Source: Paenibacillus_S sp043945595 (lineage in GTDB: Bacteria; Bacillota; Bacilli; Paenibacillales; NBRC-103111). From it: 64,000 nucleotides of DNA. The notes beneath the pieces are model-generated. The model searched no databases, had not been told where the DNA came from, and worked only from the letters and a program-made list of their open reading frames with translations. The number at the start of each line of letters is the position of its first letter. The stretch's first letter is position 1. This document shows, piece by piece, positions 27,280 to 34,999 of this stretch. The stretch covers positions 2,542,001-2,606,000 of the forward strand of contig NZ_JBIFNP010000001.1 of NCBI RefSeq assembly GCF_043945595.1, read 5' to 3'. Made by a program: the position numbers and the translations under genes.

Positions 27280-29322
27280 ATGTGGATGAGAGAAAACGAA
27301 GCTGCGATACGTTTGGATATGAACCAGGTTGGCAAAGACAAAATTAATCCTTTTTTGTTCGGGCATTTTGTGGAAGATATCCGCGATCATATGGATGCCA
27401 TGCTGGCCTATCCGCTTAAAGATATGGATTTCGAAAGCCCAGATGAGACGTACAGAGGGCTTTCCGGCAGCTGGCGTCCTTATACGAACGGAAAAAGCAC
27501 GCGCTATGCCCTTGAACCTGCTGCAAAGCATCATTCCGGTCATAGTCAGATGGTGCGTATTTATAGCGACGATGACGGTTATGCCGGCTTGTGTCAAGCC
27601 ATTGCCGTAAAGCAGGATCTGGACGGCTATCATTTGGCGGTCTATGCAAGAGCTTCGGTCGAAATTAAATATGTTACAGCCGAGATCGCGGATAAGATGA
27701 GCGGTGACGTGCTCGGCTCGGTACGAATAAATCTTACGAGCCATGACTGGCGGCATTATGCGGTGCGGCTTACGGTGCTTAGAGATTGCGAGCACGCGGA
27801 GTTCAGGGTTTACGTACCTGCGGAGCATGAGCGCTGGTTGGATCACGTGTCTACCGGGATGCTGTGGCTCGATCATATTTCGCTGCTGCCCTCGGACAGC
27901 TCAGGCAATGTGCGCAAAGAGGTCATGGAAATGACCAAGGAGCTGAACGCAGGCATGATGCGGCTTGCGGGCAATTATATCAGCGCCTATCACTGGAAGC
28001 AGGCGATTGGTCCTGTGCTGGAACGGCCTTGCGTCGTGAATGAAGCATGGGGAGGCTGGACGAATAAATATTTCGGAACCGATGAATTTATTCAATTTTG
28101 CCGGGAGCTGGGCGTGGAGCCGCTGATTTGCGTAAATGACGGTTCGGGAACCCCGGAAGAAGCGGCCGAGTGGGTGGAATACTGTAATGGCGCTAGCGAT
28201 ACGCCGATGGGCAGACTAAGAGCCGAGAACGGACATCCCGAGCCCTATGAAGTGAAATATTGGGAGATCGGCAATGAAGTATGGGGAGCGTGGCAGGTCG
28301 GCCACTGCAGCGCCGAAGCTTTTGCCGAGCGCTATGTCCGTTTTGCTAAGGCGATGAAGGCTGCGAATCCCGGCATCAAGCTGCTCGGCTGCGGAGATGC
28401 CCGGATGGATTGGAATCAAGCATTGATCGAGCTGGCTGCCGAGCATATGGATTACTTGACCCTGCATTTGTACCATGGATACAACCGGTTCGGCATCCAT
28501 GATCGCGGCGACCTTACGCCTAAGGAAGATCGCTTTAAGGCAATGCTTTCCTATCCCGAATGGACGAGGGAATCAATACGGCAGCTAAGGGAAATGTTCG
28601 GCACTTCTCCTCGTTACGCCCATTTGAAGCTGGCTATTACGGAATACAACACGATGTACTATCCTAATACGATCCGTAAAGGCCTTCCCAACGAGCATAC
28701 GCTCGAGGCTGCAGCGGCGAATGCGGCGAATCTGAATGAATTTATCCGAAACAGCGATGTGGTGGAGATCGGCAGCTTTTCCGATCTTGTGAACGGCTGG
28801 CTGGGCGGCTGCATCCGGGTAGGAGATTACTATGCGGACCAGTTTCGCGGGAAGTCTGCGGGCTGGAGCGATAAATCCTTAACCGTCTACGGCACACCGT
28901 CCTATTACGTTATGAAAATGTATGCCAACCGGGACTTGGGCTATGTGGTTCAGAGCTATACCTACTGCGGCAGCTTTAAAGTAAACAGCCGTGTGCCAGC
29001 TGCAGCCAGTCTTGAGCACCTGCCGAATCTGGATGTCGTGGCTTGCGTTAATGTTACAGGAGACAAGCTCACGGTCTTTATGGTGAATCGGAGTCTTGAA
29101 GATATCTTGACGGACGTGCAGCTGGATGGATTCGCCGAGTCGGGAACTGCGCATTTGCTGGAGCTGACGGCAGACGATTACGAGTCGATCAATAGTGTGC
29201 AGCATCCGGATCTTGTGACGAGCGTATCCCATGAGGTGCCTTTTGCGGGAAGTCAGGTAAGCTGCAGGCTGAGAGCATCTTCCGTTTATGCGCTGGAAGT
29301 ATCGCGTCAAGGCGATAATTGA
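27280..29322 (+). CDS. Alpha-L-arabinofuranosidase, GH51
   Basis: 680 aa, cytoplasmic (no signal peptide). The N-terminal strand motif INPFLFGHFVEDI is typical of GH51. The acid/base Glu is in YWEIGNEVWGAW (about residue 333) and the nucleophile Glu in LAITEYNTMYY (about residue 455). A beta-sandwich C-terminal domain (LAF_C-like, LEVSRQGDN end) follows. It removes terminal L-arabinofuranose from imported oligosaccharides. A GGAAGGAAG site precedes two possible starts, ATG 27280 and ATG 27286. A terminator follows at 29395, closing the operon. Length is above the common 500 because an extra sugar-binding-like N-terminal stretch is present. Confidence 0.9.
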   Translation: MWMRENEAAIRLDMNQVGKDKINPFLFGHFVEDIRDHMDAMLAYPLKDMDFESPDETYRGLSGSWRPYTNGKSTRYALEPAAKHHSGHSQMVRIYSDDDGYAGLCQAIAVKQDLDGYHLAVYARASVEIKYVTAEIADKMSGDVLGSVRINLTSHDWRHYAVRLTVLRDCEHAEFRVYVPAEHERWLDHVSTGMLWLDHISLLPSDSSGNVRKEVMEMTKELNAGMMRLAGNYISAYHWKQAIGPVLERPCVVNEAWGGWTNKYFGTDEFIQFCRELGVEPLICVNDGSGTPEEAAEWVEYCNGASDTPMGRLRAENGHPEPYEVKYWEIGNEVWGAWQVGHCSAEAFAERYVRFAKAMKAANPGIKLLGCGDARMDWNQALIELAAEHMDYLTLHLYHGYNRFGIHDRGDLTPKEDRFKAMLSYPEWTRESIRQLREMFGTSPRYAHLKLAITEYNTMYYPNTIRKGLPNEHTLEAAAANAANLNEFIRNSDVVEIGSFSDLVNGWLGGCIRVGDYYADQFRGKSAGWSDKSLTVYGTPSYYVMKMYANRDLGYVVQSYTYCGSFKVNSRVPAAASLEHLPNLDVVACVNVTGDKLTVFMVNRSLEDILTDVQLDGFAESGTAHLLELTADDYESINSVQHPDLVTSVSHEVPFAGSQVSCRLRASSVYALEVSRQGDN

Positions 29323-29394
29323 TGAGGCGATGGGAAGGCACGCAGCTTCAGATAAACGAATTTACACATACAATTGAAAATAGGGAAATGAGCA

Positions 29395-29424
29395 GGGCCG
29401 CTGTATTGGATAGGCGGCCTTTTT
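29395..29424 (+). terminator. Intrinsic terminator after the GH51 gene
   Basis: Stem GGCCGC / GCGGCC (29396-29401 with 29414-29419), extended by a G-T pair, 12-base loop, then TTTTT. Confidence 0.8.
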
Positions 29425-29566
29425 GCTATGCGGACATTGGCAGCATAGCTAGGCGCTGCGCAGCCAAGATGCAGCAATAAGCGTAGGTGATTTTCCAACG
29501 GTCGCGAATCCTCAGCGAGCGTGGCGGTCGGTCGGTTGAACCCTGCACGCTTGTTTAGCCTGCGGC

Positions 29567-29642
29567 GGCACATGACGTTTTTTTCCTCGCAGCGGCTTCA
29601 GGCCCGTGGTTACGGGCTTGGCATGACATAATTTTCCTCGCA
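29567..29642. repeat. Imperfect direct repeat, two copies 53 bases apart
   Basis: Both copies contain ATGAC followed by a T run and TTTTCCTCGCA: 29567-29591 and 29620-29642. The copies differ by a two-base gap and a few substitutions. Function unknown. Confidence 0.6.
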
Positions 29643-29786
29643 CAAGGATTATCACTTTCAGCGGCATGGCTGATCTTCTAAGATAAGGATGTGGCCAGGA
29701 TAGCTTATGAAGGCACAGACAGCTTACCGAATGCATGGGGGAGGATGAGACGAACGAAGACGAAGCGAGCGGTTGTTCAACATACC

Positions 29787-29858
29787 ATGTTAAGTGCAAT
29801 GCCAAGCATCATGCCAAGTGCTATGCCAAAAGTAATGCCAAGTATCACGCTAAGGGCA
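29787..29858. repeat. Six-unit degenerate 12-base tandem repeat
   Basis: Units begin at 29787, 29799, 29811, 29823, 29835 and 29847. The four central units start ATGCCAAG or ATGCCAAA; the outer ones are ATGTTAAGTGCA and ACGCTAAGGGCA. Read on the minus strand the units encode hydrophobic LGI-like tetrapeptides, but no start with a ribosome site supports translation. Confidence 0.85.
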
Positions 29859-29902
29859 GCATCGACTATGCATAATAGAAGCTTTTCAAAACAAGGAAGG
29901 AA

Positions 29903-30958
29903 GTGGACCGTTTGAGTAAAGGACCCATTATTGACTGTGATGTGCATCCGACGCCCAAAAGCATCGACCAAATTCGTTCTTATATGAAGCAGCCGTGGAA
30001 GGACCGGTATTCCGGCTCGGGGCGTGGCTTTTACGGCAACCCGCTGCATGGAGCCCGCTTGGACGCCAAGCCGCCCAACGGCTGGACCGATCGGCTGGGA
30101 CCCGATTTCGTCCGCAAGCAGCTGATTGAAGAATACGGGCACGAGTATGCGATCCTGCTGCCCCGGGCTTTTTGCAATCTGCATCCCGACCCGGATTTTG
30201 CAACCGCTATCGCGGCAGCGTATAACGATTGGCTGGCCGATACGTGGCTCGGCAAGGATAACCCGGACGGCGTATTCAAAGGGTCGATCACCATTGCCCA
30301 TCAAGACCCGATCGCGGCGGCCAAAGAAATTGAGCGGTGGGCGGGGCATCCGCATTTTGTTCAGGTGATGACCGATTCGGGGGCGCGCGCACCGTTCGGC
30401 CAGCGGCAGTATTACCCGATCTACGAAGCCTGCAACAAGCACGGACTGCCGCTCGCCATTCATCCCGGCACCGACGGCATGGGCATTAACGTTCAGCCTA
30501 CGCCCGGCTACCCGACCCACTATATTGAGTGGCATACTTGTCTTTCGCTCGGGTTCCAGGCACACCTGGTCAGCTTTTTGACGGAAGGCGTATTCGAGCG
30601 GTTTCCGAATTTCAAGGTCGTTTTGACAGAAGGCGGCGTCTCTTGGCTGCCGGCTCTCATGTGGAGACTCGATGCCGAGTACAAGGCGCTGCGCTACGAG
30701 GTGCCTTGGGTGAAGCGCAAGCCGAGCGAATATTTACGCGATCATGTCCGCATATCGTCCCAACCGCTGGAGCGGCCGGACAATGACCAGCATTTGCTGC
30801 AAATTTTGGAAATGATGGATGCCGAGCATATTCTTATGTTCGCAAGCGATTACCCGCATTGGGATTTCGATTCGCCGAAATTTGCATTTCCGAAGCTGCC
30901 GGAGGCGCTCAGAAACCGGATTTTTTACGAGAATGCCAAAGAATTGTACAATTTATAA
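29903..30958 (+). CDS. Amidohydrolase family protein (amidohydrolase_2, ACMSD/decarboxylase-like)
   Basis: 351 aa from GTG 29903 with AAGGA just before; a TTG at 29912 is an alternative. Metal-site motifs of the amidohydrolase_2 family are present: IIDCDVHPTP at the N-terminus, LPLAIHPGTDG near residue 190, and MFASDYPHWDFDSP near residue 315. This family includes metal-dependent hydrolases and aromatic-acid decarboxylases such as gamma-resorcylate decarboxylase and ACMSD. The substrate cannot be read from sequence. It heads an operon with a Rieske protein and a sugar-type importer, which is unusual company. Hydrolysis or decarboxylation of an aromatic or cyclic compound carried by that importer is only a hypothesis. 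Confidence 0.85.
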   Translation: MDRLSKGPIIDCDVHPTPKSIDQIRSYMKQPWKDRYSGSGRGFYGNPLHGARLDAKPPNGWTDRLGPDFVRKQLIEEYGHEYAILLPRAFCNLHPDPDFATAIAAAYNDWLADTWLGKDNPDGVFKGSITIAHQDPIAAAKEIERWAGHPHFVQVMTDSGARAPFGQRQYYPIYEACNKHGLPLAIHPGTDGMGINVQPTPGYPTHYIEWHTCLSLGFQAHLVSFLTEGVFERFPNFKVVLTEGGVSWLPALMWRLDAEYKALRYEVPWVKRKPSEYLRDHVRISSQPLERPDNDQHLLQILEMMDAEHILMFASDYPHWDFDSPKFAFPKLPEALRNRIFYENAKELYNL

Positions 30959-30986
30959 CGAATCGGGAGGGGATAAGGTATGCGGC

Positions 30987-31379
30987 ATGAAATATGTAAG
31001 GTATCTGGACCTTCCTGCCGGCTCCAATAAAATCATGGTGCTGGAGGGCCGGTCTGTAGGCGTATTTAACGTCAACGGCTCGTTCTATGCTCTAAAGAAC
31101 AGCTGTCCGCATCAAAGCGCGCCGTTATGTGTAGGAACGGTGACCGGGATGACGCTGCCGTCCGAGCCGGGCGAATACCTGTACGGCAAAGAGGGCGAAA
31201 TCGTCCGATGCCCGTGGCACGGCTGGGAATTCGATATTTTGACAGGCAAATCCGTTTACGATCCGCACAAATGTCTAGTGAAGACATACGACGTAGCGGT
31301 GGAAACGGTCGAAGAGACGAAAACGGTGGAAACATATACCGTCAAGGTAGAGGAAGAGAAGGTCATTGTGTACATCTAA
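30987..31379 (+). CDS. Free-standing Rieske [2Fe-2S] protein
   Basis: 130 aa from ATG 30987; GGGAGGGG lies 14 bases upstream, a longer gap than usual, and no other start is in frame. Cluster ligands: Cys and His in CPHQSAPLC, then Cys and His in VRCPWHGWEFD. The fold continues LTGKSVYDPHKCLVKTYDVAVE and ends in a Val/Glu-rich strand. Such small Rieske proteins act as electron carriers to oxygenases, but no oxygenase gene is visible nearby. It starts 28 bases after the amidohydrolase and ends 22 before the binding protein, so all are probably co-transcribed. No signal peptide: cytoplasmic. Confidence 0.9.
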   Translation: MKYVRYLDLPAGSNKIMVLEGRSVGVFNVNGSFYALKNSCPHQSAPLCVGTVTGMTLPSEPGEYLYGKEGEIVRCPWHGWEFDILTGKSVYDPHKCLVKTYDVAVETVEETKTVETYTVKVEEEKVIVYI

Positions 31380-31401
31380 AAGGGAAAAGAGAGGTGTTTC
31401 T

Positions 31402-32904
31402 ATGAAAAAAGCATGGCGTTCCACCGCTTTGTGCACGCTTAGTATCGCTGCGGCAGGCTCCGCATTGTTGGCTGGATGCAGCAGTAAAGAGGCGGTTCCT
31501 TCGAATACAGGCCAAGCGAATCAGAAGCTGACGATCAAAATGATGTCTTCGCTGCAAACGGAGCCGCCCGATATGAACAGCGCTTTCTGGACAGGCCTGG
31601 AGCAGAAGACGAATACGCATCTGGACATCGATTGGGTGCCGATCAATGATTATATGAATAAAGTCAACATTGTGCTGGCTTCCGGCAAAATTCCGGAGGT
31701 GCTGACGGTAACGGAAGTAACGGCGCCCAATGTGGTCGACGCCATTAATAAGGGCATGTTCTGGGAGCTGGGCGAGCTGCTGGGAGACTTCAGCCAATAT
31801 CCGAATTTGAAGAATAACGTGCCGGAAAGCGCATGGAAGTTAATGCGCTATAACGGAAAAATTTACGGACTGCCCCGTACCAGACCGCCCATTACGGCAG
31901 CGGATCATATCCGCAAGGATTGGCTCGACAAGCTCGGACTCCCTATGCCCAAGACGATGGATGAGCTGCTCGTCACTTTGAAGAAAGTGGTGGACAGCGA
32001 TCCGGATGGTAACGGGAAGAAGGACACTATCGGCATGAACTTCGATGAAAGCTACCGCACGGCCTTTGGCGGGATCACGCCGGAATTTACCGCAGACGGC
32101 GGGCTGTATCCGAAGGAATTGACGAATGCTTATACCGCGATGGTCGACTGGTACCGGAAGGCTTATTCGGAAGGACTGATGTCGCAGGAATTCGCCGTGA
32201 TGAAGGATTCGCAGTATTACAGCATGTTCGGTTCCGGCCTGGCTGCATTTTACAGAAAAAATCCATGGCATCAATACGGCTTGGAGCAGTCCGCCAAGAA
32301 GGTACAGCCCGGCGCCCAGGTGGAATATGTCCCTTATTTAACCGGACCGAACGGGACGACGGCCGTTGCCTCTCCGGGATTTTATGGCGGGCTGTTCATA
32401 CCGAAGGACGTTCCGAAGGAAAAGGTCGAACGGATTCTTAAGTTTTACGATTTAGTGGCAAGCGCGGAAATCACAGACTATATCACTTATGGCAGCGAAG
32501 GCATTCACCATAAAGTTGAAAACGGTGCCAAAGTAATGACCGAGCAGGGCAAAAAAGAAATCAACAATACGACCATTGAACCGTTCGTGCTCAAGCTGGA
32601 CCCATGGTCCAAAACAGACAGCCCGCTGGCCCCTCAAGAGATAAATCTCAAAAACAGAGAGAAATTAAAGCCGCTGGCCGAAGCGGTCAAAATCGACCCG
32701 TACAGCGTCATCAATTCGCCATCCTGGGTAACCCAATGGCCTAAATACCAAGGGGAATTTACGAATATGCGCACGCAGGCCATCATCGGTAAAATTTCGA
32801 TGGACGACTACAAAGCCTATATTGAGCAGCTTAAAGCGAAGAAAGAATTTGCCGCGTCGTATAAGGAATTTGGGGAAAACTACACCTCGTTATTCGGGAA
32901 GTAA
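31402..32904 (+). CDS. Extracellular solute-binding lipoprotein, LplA type
   Basis: 500 aa from ATG 31402 behind AGAGAGG. Signal peptide with lipobox LAGC (Cys near residue 25). The mature protein shows KLTIKMMSSLQTEPPD, IDWVPINDYMNKVN, ADHIRKDWLDKLGLPMPKTMDEL and the loop DSDPDGNGKKDTIG. It belongs to the same family as the binding proteins at 6766 and 23789. Its ligand is unknown. The operon position after an amidohydrolase and a Rieske protein makes a plain sugar less certain than for its paralogues. Confidence 0.92.
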   Translation: MKKAWRSTALCTLSIAAAGSALLAGCSSKEAVPSNTGQANQKLTIKMMSSLQTEPPDMNSAFWTGLEQKTNTHLDIDWVPINDYMNKVNIVLASGKIPEVLTVTEVTAPNVVDAINKGMFWELGELLGDFSQYPNLKNNVPESAWKLMRYNGKIYGLPRTRPPITAADHIRKDWLDKLGLPMPKTMDELLVTLKKVVDSDPDGNGKKDTIGMNFDESYRTAFGGITPEFTADGGLYPKELTNAYTAMVDWYRKAYSEGLMSQEFAVMKDSQYYSMFGSGLAAFYRKNPWHQYGLEQSAKKVQPGAQVEYVPYLTGPNGTTAVASPGFYGGLFIPKDVPKEKVERILKFYDLVASAEITDYITYGSEGIHHKVENGAKVMTEQGKKEINNTTIEPFVLKLDPWSKTDSPLAPQEINLKNREKLKPLAEAVKIDPYSVINSPSWVTQWPKYQGEFTNMRTQAIIGKISMDDYKAYIEQLKAKKEFAASYKEFGENYTSLFGK

Positions 32905-33095
32905 GCGCGATGGACTCGACAGAAGCCATGCCAATTCACAGGATGGCTGGTTAAAAAGTTTGATGAGAATAAATGTTTCCGATATGCCGGTGGGGTATCC
33001 TCCTTCAGACGCCTTGGCAGCTCCCGAATGGGGCGAAGCTCGGCGGGAGGATCCCTGTCTGCTGAGGACATATGAGGCAGTCGAGGAGGGATGAA

Positions 33096-34064
33096 ATGAA
33101 GCATGAAATGAAGCTTGCGAACCAGTCTGCGATTTCCAAGCCATTGATTAAGAACAGCCGGTCCGCCACCTGGAAAAAAATCAATCAGTACCGTTATATG
33201 TATCTGTTAGTGCTTCCGGGATTATTATATTTCATTATTTTTAAGCTATTGCCCTTCTGGGGGATGCTCGCTGCCTTTCAGGATTATACCCCCTTATTGG
33301 GAATATGGAACAGCAAATGGGTAGGCTTTAAGCATTTCATCGATCTGTTTGAGTATGAGTACTTCTACATCCTGCTGCGCAACACCTTGCTAATTAATGT
33401 GTTCAGCCTCGTCTTCTTGTTTCCGCTTCCCATCCTGCTGTCAATCATGCTGAACGAAGTCCGCCATGAAGTATTTAAGCGGATCAATCAGTCGATTGTA
33501 TATATGCCCTATTTCTTATCCTGGGTCATTATTGCCAGCTTGACATTCTTCTTCTTGTCAACCGATGTCGGGCTGATCAATAAGGCGATTCACGGAGCGG
33601 GCTATGAAGCCGTACCTTTCATGCAGGAGCCGAAATATTTCTGGGGGCTGTTGACCGTTCAAAATATGTGGAAGGATACGGGCTGGGGCACGATTATCTT
33701 TTTGGCGGCCATTGCCGGCGTCGATCCTTCCCGTTATGAAGCGGCGGTTATTGACGGAGCCAGCCGGCTGCGGCAAATTTGGCACATTACGCTGCCTGCC
33801 ATCCGCCCGACAATTCTTATTCTGCTCATACTGCGATTGGGCCATATTGCCGATGTGAGCTTTGAGCAGGTGCTGCTCATGATTAACCCGCTTGTATTGA
33901 AAGTCGGAGACGTATTCGACACCTATGCTTACCAGCAGGGGATTCTCAGCGGACAGACGAGCGTAGGGGTGGCCGTCGGCATGTTTAAGGGCGTCGTCGG
34001 GCTCGTGCTGGTTTTCATCTCGAACTATATCGTTAAAAAGCTGGGGCACGAGGGGATTTACTAG
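33096..34064 (+). CDS. Sugar ABC transporter permease, LplB type
   Basis: 322 aa from ATG 33096, which has GAGGAGGG five bases upstream; an in-frame ATG at 33072 has none. Membrane segment YMYLLVLPGLLYFIIFKLLPFWG, EAA loop YEAAVIDGASRLRQIWHITLPAI, C-terminus LGHEGIY. The 190-base gap before it contains a long imperfect hairpin (about 32996-33060, arms ATCCTCC / GGAGGAT) but no clear terminator, so it likely belongs to the operon that begins at 29903. It forms the channel with the next gene. Confidence 0.92.
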   Translation: MKHEMKLANQSAISKPLIKNSRSATWKKINQYRYMYLLVLPGLLYFIIFKLLPFWGMLAAFQDYTPLLGIWNSKWVGFKHFIDLFEYEYFYILLRNTLLINVFSLVFLFPLPILLSIMLNEVRHEVFKRINQSIVYMPYFLSWVIIASLTFFFLSTDVGLINKAIHGAGYEAVPFMQEPKYFWGLLTVQNMWKDTGWGTIIFLAAIAGVDPSRYEAAVIDGASRLRQIWHITLPAIRPTILILLILRLGHIADVSFEQVLLMINPLVLKVGDVFDTYAYQQGILSGQTSVGVAVGMFKGVVGLVLVFISNYIVKKLGHEGIY

Positions 34065-34081
34065 AAGGGGAGGATGCATTC

Positions 34082-34957
34082 ATGAGCTTTGTTCAAACGA
34101 AGCGTTTGACCTTGTTTGACTATATCAATTATATCGCTCTTACCATTATATCGATCCTGTCTGCTTTTCCGATACTTTATCTGATTCTCCTCTCCTTGAC
34201 GGATAAGGATGTGTACGTGCCGTTTCAGTTCAATATTTGGCCCGAGAAATGGTCGCTGGAGGCATACTCCTATATTTTGTCGACGCCAAGCTTCGTCTCC
34301 GCTTTCCGAAATACGATCTTCATTACCGTGATAGGCACGCTGCTGAATCTTTTGTTTACGTTTACTATGGCCTACGGCCTGACCGAGAAACAAATGCCTT
34401 ACAGGAACATCATGATGGGGATCGTCGTGCTGACCCTTGTCTTTAATCCCGGCATCATTCCGAATTATTTGCTGGTCAAAGATCTGGGGCTGCTCAACTC
34501 GTTCGGCGCGCTGATTTGGCCGGTATTAACGAACGCATGGAGCTTAATCGTCGTCAAAAGCTTCCTGGAATCGATCCCTTCCGAGCTGAAGGAATCGGCC
34601 AAGATGGACGGCTGTACGGATTTAGGCGTATTTATCCGGATTATTTTGCCGCTTTCTATGCCCGCTGTCGCTGCCTTCACCTTATTTTTTGCGATCGCGC
34701 ATTGGAACACGTATTTTAACGCCATATTGTACTTGACCGACACGAATAAATGGACGCTGCAGGTGCTGGTGAAGACGCTCGTGCTGGATGCCAGCTCCAA
34801 TATGACCGGCAGCTCGGCCTCGATGGATCAGCTGCTTCCGCAGGAAACGATTCGCATTGCGTCCGTTGTTCTGGCTATGCTTCCTATCCTGCTCGTGTAT
34901 CCGTTTTTGCAGAAGCATTTTGCCAAGGGTGTAATGCTCGGCTCGATTAAAGGCTGA
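34082..34957 (+). CDS. Carbohydrate ABC transporter permease, YtcP type
   Basis: 291 aa. Membrane segment IALTIISILSAFPILYLILLS, EAA loop KESAKMDGCTDLGVFIRIILPLSMPA, C-terminus FAKGVMLGSIKG. GGGGAGG precedes the ATG. It starts 17 bases after its partner permease. It is the last gene of the amidohydrolase-Rieske-importer operon; the regulator gene that follows has its own promoter. Confidence 0.92.
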   Translation: MSFVQTKRLTLFDYINYIALTIISILSAFPILYLILLSLTDKDVYVPFQFNIWPEKWSLEAYSYILSTPSFVSAFRNTIFITVIGTLLNLLFTFTMAYGLTEKQMPYRNIMMGIVVLTLVFNPGIIPNYLLVKDLGLLNSFGALIWPVLTNAWSLIVVKSFLESIPSELKESAKMDGCTDLGVFIRIILPLSMPAVAAFTLFFAIAHWNTYFNAILYLTDTNKWTLQVLVKTLVLDASSNMTGSSASMDQLLPQETIRIASVVLAMLPILLVYPFLQKHFAKGVMLGSIKG

Positions 34958-34963
34958 ATTTTA

Positions 34964-34992
34964 TTGTTGTGCATGTCCCTTTCATTTATAAT
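34964..34992 (+). promoter_or_regulatory. Promoter of the membrane AraC regulator gene
   Basis: TTGTTG (34964-34969) and a perfect TATAAT (34987-34992), 17 bases apart. The predicted transcript would start near 34999, almost at the first in-frame ATG (35000). Confidence 0.6.
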
Positions 34993-34999
34993 TCGAATA

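Larger units (their letters stand above)
29425..29902. other. Non-coding stretch between two operons with two repeat families
   Basis: About 480 bases with no gene I can support. It contains an imperfect direct repeat (29567-29642), a small hairpin GCCCGT-GGTT-ACGGGC (29602-29617) between its copies, and a 12-base tandem repeat (29787-29858). I see no confident sigma-A promoter for the amidohydrolase operon here. Confidence 0.6.

Noticed and set aside
29777..30565. Long antisense open frame of about 262 codons on the minus strand under the amidohydrolase gene, ending in the hydrophobic LGI repeat
   Set aside because: It is the shadow of a well-supported gene; there is no ribosome site and no family resemblance. 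The last 23 codons alone (from GTG 29848) would make a small hydrophobic peptide but also lack a ribosome site.
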